From Agaribacillus aureus (GTDB taxonomy: Bacteria > Bacteroidota > Bacteroidia > Cytophagales > Cyclobacteriaceae): a DNA stretch of 64,000 nucleotides. The notes beneath the pieces are model-generated. The model ran no database searches. It saw nothing but the letters and a program-made list of their open reading frames with translations, and was not told where the DNA came from. Of this stretch, positions 61,625 to 64,000 are shown in pieces. The stretch spans positions 124,001-188,000 of the forward strand of contig JAUJEB010000008.1 of NCBI GenBank assembly GCA_030442055.1. Reading direction: 5' to 3'. The translations under genes were made by a program, and so were the position numbers. The stretch's first letter is position 1, and each line of letters begins with the position of its first letter.

Positions 61625-62266
61625 GCGATTTTATTTATTAAATGAATTTTATTTACGGACATCCCTACACAATTTTCCGCAACCATATATAACGGAAATT
61701 ATGAAGTCAGGGCTAATAATTATAAAAGAATTGTGCCATTTCGCCATCTTTATGGTCAACTGTCGTTGATCGGGAGCTGGAAGGCATTTGAGCAATCCCA
61801 AAATCATCTTTTTCTCACAGATTTAACTGGGCTATTGGTGGATGTTTGTAATCGTTATTGACGTAATTATCCGGAAATTCATAATCAAAAATTGGTTACT
61901 TTTTGGAAGAAATGAAGATATATAAGTAGCAAGTGCAATAAAAACAATAGAAAGTAGCAAGCAATAGACCACATGCACCAAAATGGGAAACCGATATCAA
62001 AGAGAACACCTTTTATAATTCTGTACCCAAGCAGTGGAACCAAAACCTCCGGACATAACCCCGAGGTTTTGTTTTTTTAGAGCGCTGCTAAATTCGTTGG
62101 ACAACAGCCATGCTTTGTTGTTACACCCATGAGCACTGCTCAGAATTAATCCATGGTCTGGACGGTAAAGAGAAGGCAAACTGAAAACGGATCAGGGTTT
62201 TCATAATATTAGATAAAATCAAACATTTCAAGTGGTCAGGGGGCGGTATCTACATGTTCAATATCG
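61625..62266. other. Intergenic region with an orphan terminator
   Basis: These 642 bp lie between the SDR gene start and the 3' end of the DUF721 gene. They hold the terminator at 62042-62070 and a direct repeat (AGTAGCAAG near 61926 and 61954), but no acceptable gene. A 35-codon frame (61973-62080) runs through the terminator and a 60-codon minus frame covers it, and neither looks like a protein. A small RNA is possible. Confidence 0.45.
62042..62070 (+). terminator. Orphan intrinsic terminator
   Basis: An 11-bp stem AAAACCTCCGG/CCCGAGGTTTT with one central mismatch has a 7-nt loop and is followed by GTTTTTTT (62072-62078). Its orientation implies a plus-strand transcript arising in the gene-free stretch 61625-62041. 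Confidence 0.72.
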
Positions 62267-62587
62267 CTACAACAGGACAATCTCGTTAATGATATCCTTA
62301 CCAATTTCTTTTTCAAAAATTTCAATAATCTTTGGTTTGGAGAGTTTGAGTTCATTTTTTAAGGGGGCTGAATTCACCTGAACAAAAAGTTTTTTGTCCT
62401 TAATAAACAACTTGTTGGTCCGTGCAGCAATAGATTTTCCCATTAATTGTTCCCAGGAATCAACGAGCCTTGTTTCATCAAATTTACCTTGTAAACGATA
62501 AACATTTAAAAGGTCTTTAATTGCCTCACCTACCGTGTAAGTATTTGATCTTCTTTGGCTTGTTGGGTCATTTTTTTTGTACTTCAT
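62267..62587 (-). CDS. DUF721 (DciA-like) protein
   Basis: This 106-residue protein has the DUF721 fold: VGEAIKDLLNVYRLQGKFDE near the N-terminus, then VDSWEQLMGKSIAARTNKLFI, and VQVNSAPLKNELKLSKPKII. In other bacteria DUF721 members are DciA replicative-helicase loaders. In Bacteroidota they are commonly found next to recF. Here a plus-strand gene of 140 codons lies between it and recF, so the usual neighbour pair is split. It may still work in replication or recombination. Confidence 0.88.
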   Translation of the reverse strand: MKYKKNDPTSQRRSNTYTVGEAIKDLLNVYRLQGKFDETRLVDSWEQLMGKSIAARTNKLFIKDKKLFVQVNSAPLKNELKLSKPKIIEIFEKEIGKDIINEIVLL

Positions 62588-62869
62588 ATCAATTGGCGTC
62601 GTGCAATTTGTGGTAAAACGTAGCGAACGTTAAATATAACCAAAGTCCACGGCATTTTTGTATAGTTGGTGACCACTTAGCTGGCTCCTCCCATATTTTT
62701 CATACGCCTATACATACGTAATATTCCGGACTATTCCAATCTGCAAATGAATTTAAAAATCATCAAATTTATATGATTGAACGCTAAACCTTTACAGGAT
62801 TTTGGTTAAACACACACAAGCCTTTTTGTTTAATCCTGTCCACAAATCATTTTAATACAATTGGAGACT

Positions 62870-63283
62870 ATGCAAAATACTTATGGTATCGATATGTCGT
62901 CTAGCTCAAAAGTCAGGGTAAAGCCAATTTATAAAGTAGACGAAATAGCGGAAAAGAAGGCCAACGCCGCTGAAGAAGCGCAAGGCATGATAGAGAGCGG
63001 TATTGCACGGGACAAAACAATTCATTATTTGATCGAAGCTGGTTATTCCCGGGAAGATGCGGAAAAGCAGGTAAGTAACCTGGAGCTGATAGGAAAAAAA
63101 GCAAAAAACCGAAAAGCGAGGAAGAAGATATTGATAGGTGTACTTTTAGTAATAACAGGGTTTATAATGGCAGCGGGTCCCAACCCTATTTTTCCTGTTA
63201 ACCTGAGTCTTTTACTGGCAGGCTTGATTGTTTTTTATGGCGGCATACAGTTTTTTAAGGGGTTTACTGCCAAAACCAATTAA
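62870..63283 (+). CDS. Membrane protein of unknown function between recF and DUF721
   Basis: About 137 residues from the ATG at 62870; a TTG 9 bp upstream is an alternative. A helical N-terminal domain contains GIARDKTIHYLIEAGYSREDAEK, similar in pattern to small UBA-like three-helix modules. A basic linker (KNRKARKK) and two transmembrane helices (ILIGVLLVITGFIMAAGP, LSLLLAGLIVFYGGIQFF) follow. It is antisense-oriented between recF and the DUF721 gene, which is unusual. Function unknown. Confidence 0.72.
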   Translation: MQNTYGIDMSSSSKVRVKPIYKVDEIAEKKANAAEEAQGMIESGIARDKTIHYLIEAGYSREDAEKQVSNLELIGKKAKNRKARKKILIGVLLVITGFIMAAGPNPIFPVNLSLLLAGLIVFYGGIQFFKGFTAKTN

Positions 63284-63323
63284 CCCCCCACAGGGGAAAT
63301 GACTGACCAACAAAATTGAAATG

Positions 63324-64000
63324 CTATTCAATTCTTTTGATGTTTCCACTTTCAATGAGAAACAGGTCCATGTCAGACTTTAAACTTTCGAAGATGGCCC
63401 GGGTCCTTTCCGGTCTGGCGTCAGTCACGAAAATCTGACCAAATTTATGCTCACCCAACATTTGCATGAGCTTCTTGATCCGGAAATCATCCAGCTTATC
63501 GAAAATATCGTCTAAAAGCAATAAGGGCTTAAAGGCTTTCTGGTCTTTGATGATATCGTACTGTGCCAGTTTTAAGGCAATCACAAATGACTTTTGCTGT
63601 CCCTGCGAACCAAATTTTTTGAGTGGATAATCTTCAATTTTGAAAACATAATCATCTTTATGAATTCCCAGTCCTGTTCTGTGCAGTGCCATATCCCTTT
63701 GCAAATTATGACGGAACCGGCTATCAAAATCCGGTTGGACCAATTCGGAAGTATAGTGAAGTGAAGTATGCTCTTTCTGCTCACTGAGGTTTTTGTAGTG
63801 CTGCTCAAATATGGGGACAAATTTTGTGACAAAGCGACTTCTTTCCAGATGTATTTTATGTCCCAGATCCAAAATGATCTGATCATAAGGTGCTATCAGA
63901 TCCATGTCAGGATTTCCTGATTCGGCAAATTGCTTCAACAAAGAGTTTCTTTGTTTTAACCCATGGTTGTACTGCATCAGGTTACCCAAATAAGCAGGGT
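63324..64000 (-). CDS. recF: DNA replication and repair protein RecF (C-terminal part)
   Basis: The frame is open to the window edge, so only about 225 C-terminal residues are visible. RecF loads RecA at gapped DNA with RecO and RecR. Recognisable are YNHGLKQRNSLLKQF, the SMC-like signature GSQGQQKSFVIALKLAQ, Walker B LLLLDDIFDKLD and the late QIFVTDARPERTRAIF. The N-terminal Walker A region lies beyond base 64000. A TTG at 63989 is not the start: the frame continues upstream with a family-like PAYLGN. Confidence 0.95.
   Translation of the reverse strand, partial: PAYLGNLMQYNHGLKQRNSLLKQFAESGNPDMDLIAPYDQIILDLGHKIHLERSRFVTKFVPIFEQHYKNLSEQKEHTSLHYTSELVQPDFDSRFRHNLQRDMALHRTGLGIHKDDYVFKIEDYPLKKFGSQGQQKSFVIALKLAQYDIIKDQKAFKPLLLLDDIFDKLDDFRIKKLMQMLGEHKFGQIFVTDARPERTRAIFESLKSDMDLFLIESGNIKRIE

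Noticed and set aside
61900-62070. A possible tRNA ending in CCA near the orphan terminator
   Set aside because: No T-psi-C, D-arm or anticodon structure could be drawn.
61973-62080. A 35-codon frame that reads through the orphan terminator
   Set aside because: The frame ends inside the T-run of a strong terminator and has no homology features.
61997-62179. A 60-codon minus-strand frame over the same terminator
   Set aside because: It has no domain features and spans the hairpin. More likely random.

Overview
The window looks like a chromosomal segment of a Bacteroidota bacterium, most likely of the Cytophagales type. Evidence: two SusC/SusD outer-membrane uptake loci, each headed by an ECF sigma factor and a FecR anti-sigma factor; a C-terminal type IX secretion (T9SS) sorting domain; a fused SecDF; a DUF4783 protein; few Shine-Dalgarno sequences; and AT-rich intergenic DNA. 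No rRNA, tRNA, CRISPR array, insertion sequence, prophage or conjugative gene was recognised. The content is mostly core and housekeeping genes with scattered accessory modules.

Layout. 1-6.8 kb (minus): locus 1, sigma > FecR > SusC > SusD, with SusD cut off just before its C-terminus. 7-12.1 kb: amidohydrolase, uvrB, and two paralogous small outer-membrane beta-barrel-like proteins flanking an oppositely oriented membrane protein. 12.3-16.5 kb (minus): superoxide dismutase, tadA, an exported protein, a GNAT acetyltransferase, a YcxB-like protein, nadC and a DUF4783 protein. 16.7-19 kb: gpmI and a lipoprotein. 19-28.5 kb (minus): locus 2, sigma > FecR > SusC > SusD > T9SS-tagged VCBS/ASPIC-UnbV protein. 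28.7-33.5 kb (plus): AraC regulator, membrane protein, MerR-TipAS regulator with a YCII protein, CDF zinc exporter and a Tat-exported DinB-like protein. 33.5-37 kb (minus): membrane-anchored protein, an unusual pyruvate kinase and a MOSC protein. 37.2-40.8 kb: small exported protein followed by secDF. 41-53.4 kb: M14 peptidase, PhoD-like phosphatase, TonB-dependent receptor, TPR histidine kinase, ruvB and apbE. 53.4-64 kb: methyltransferase, ZIP transporter, radical SAM protein, GIN-domain protein, peroxiredoxin, Na+/H+ antiporter, DinB protein, two microproteins, an SDR oxidoreductase, a DUF721 protein and the C-terminal part of RecF.

How they work together. In each sigma/FecR/SusCD locus the receptor carries an N-terminal STN signalling domain. 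By family precedent, substrate loading is relayed through FecR to release the sigma factor. No glycoside hydrolase or peptidase lies inside either locus, so the substrate cannot be read from context. The two loci share a nearly identical leader just before the susC start and each has a hairpin in the fecR-susC gap. The most interesting candidate for something undescribed is the 119-residue exported protein just upstream of secDF. It is followed by a hairpin and has the layout of a secretion-monitoring arrest peptide. Other unusual items are a pyruvate kinase with an apparently doubled B domain and no C-terminal domain, and two genes of fewer than 60 codons at 55.6 and 60.8 kb.
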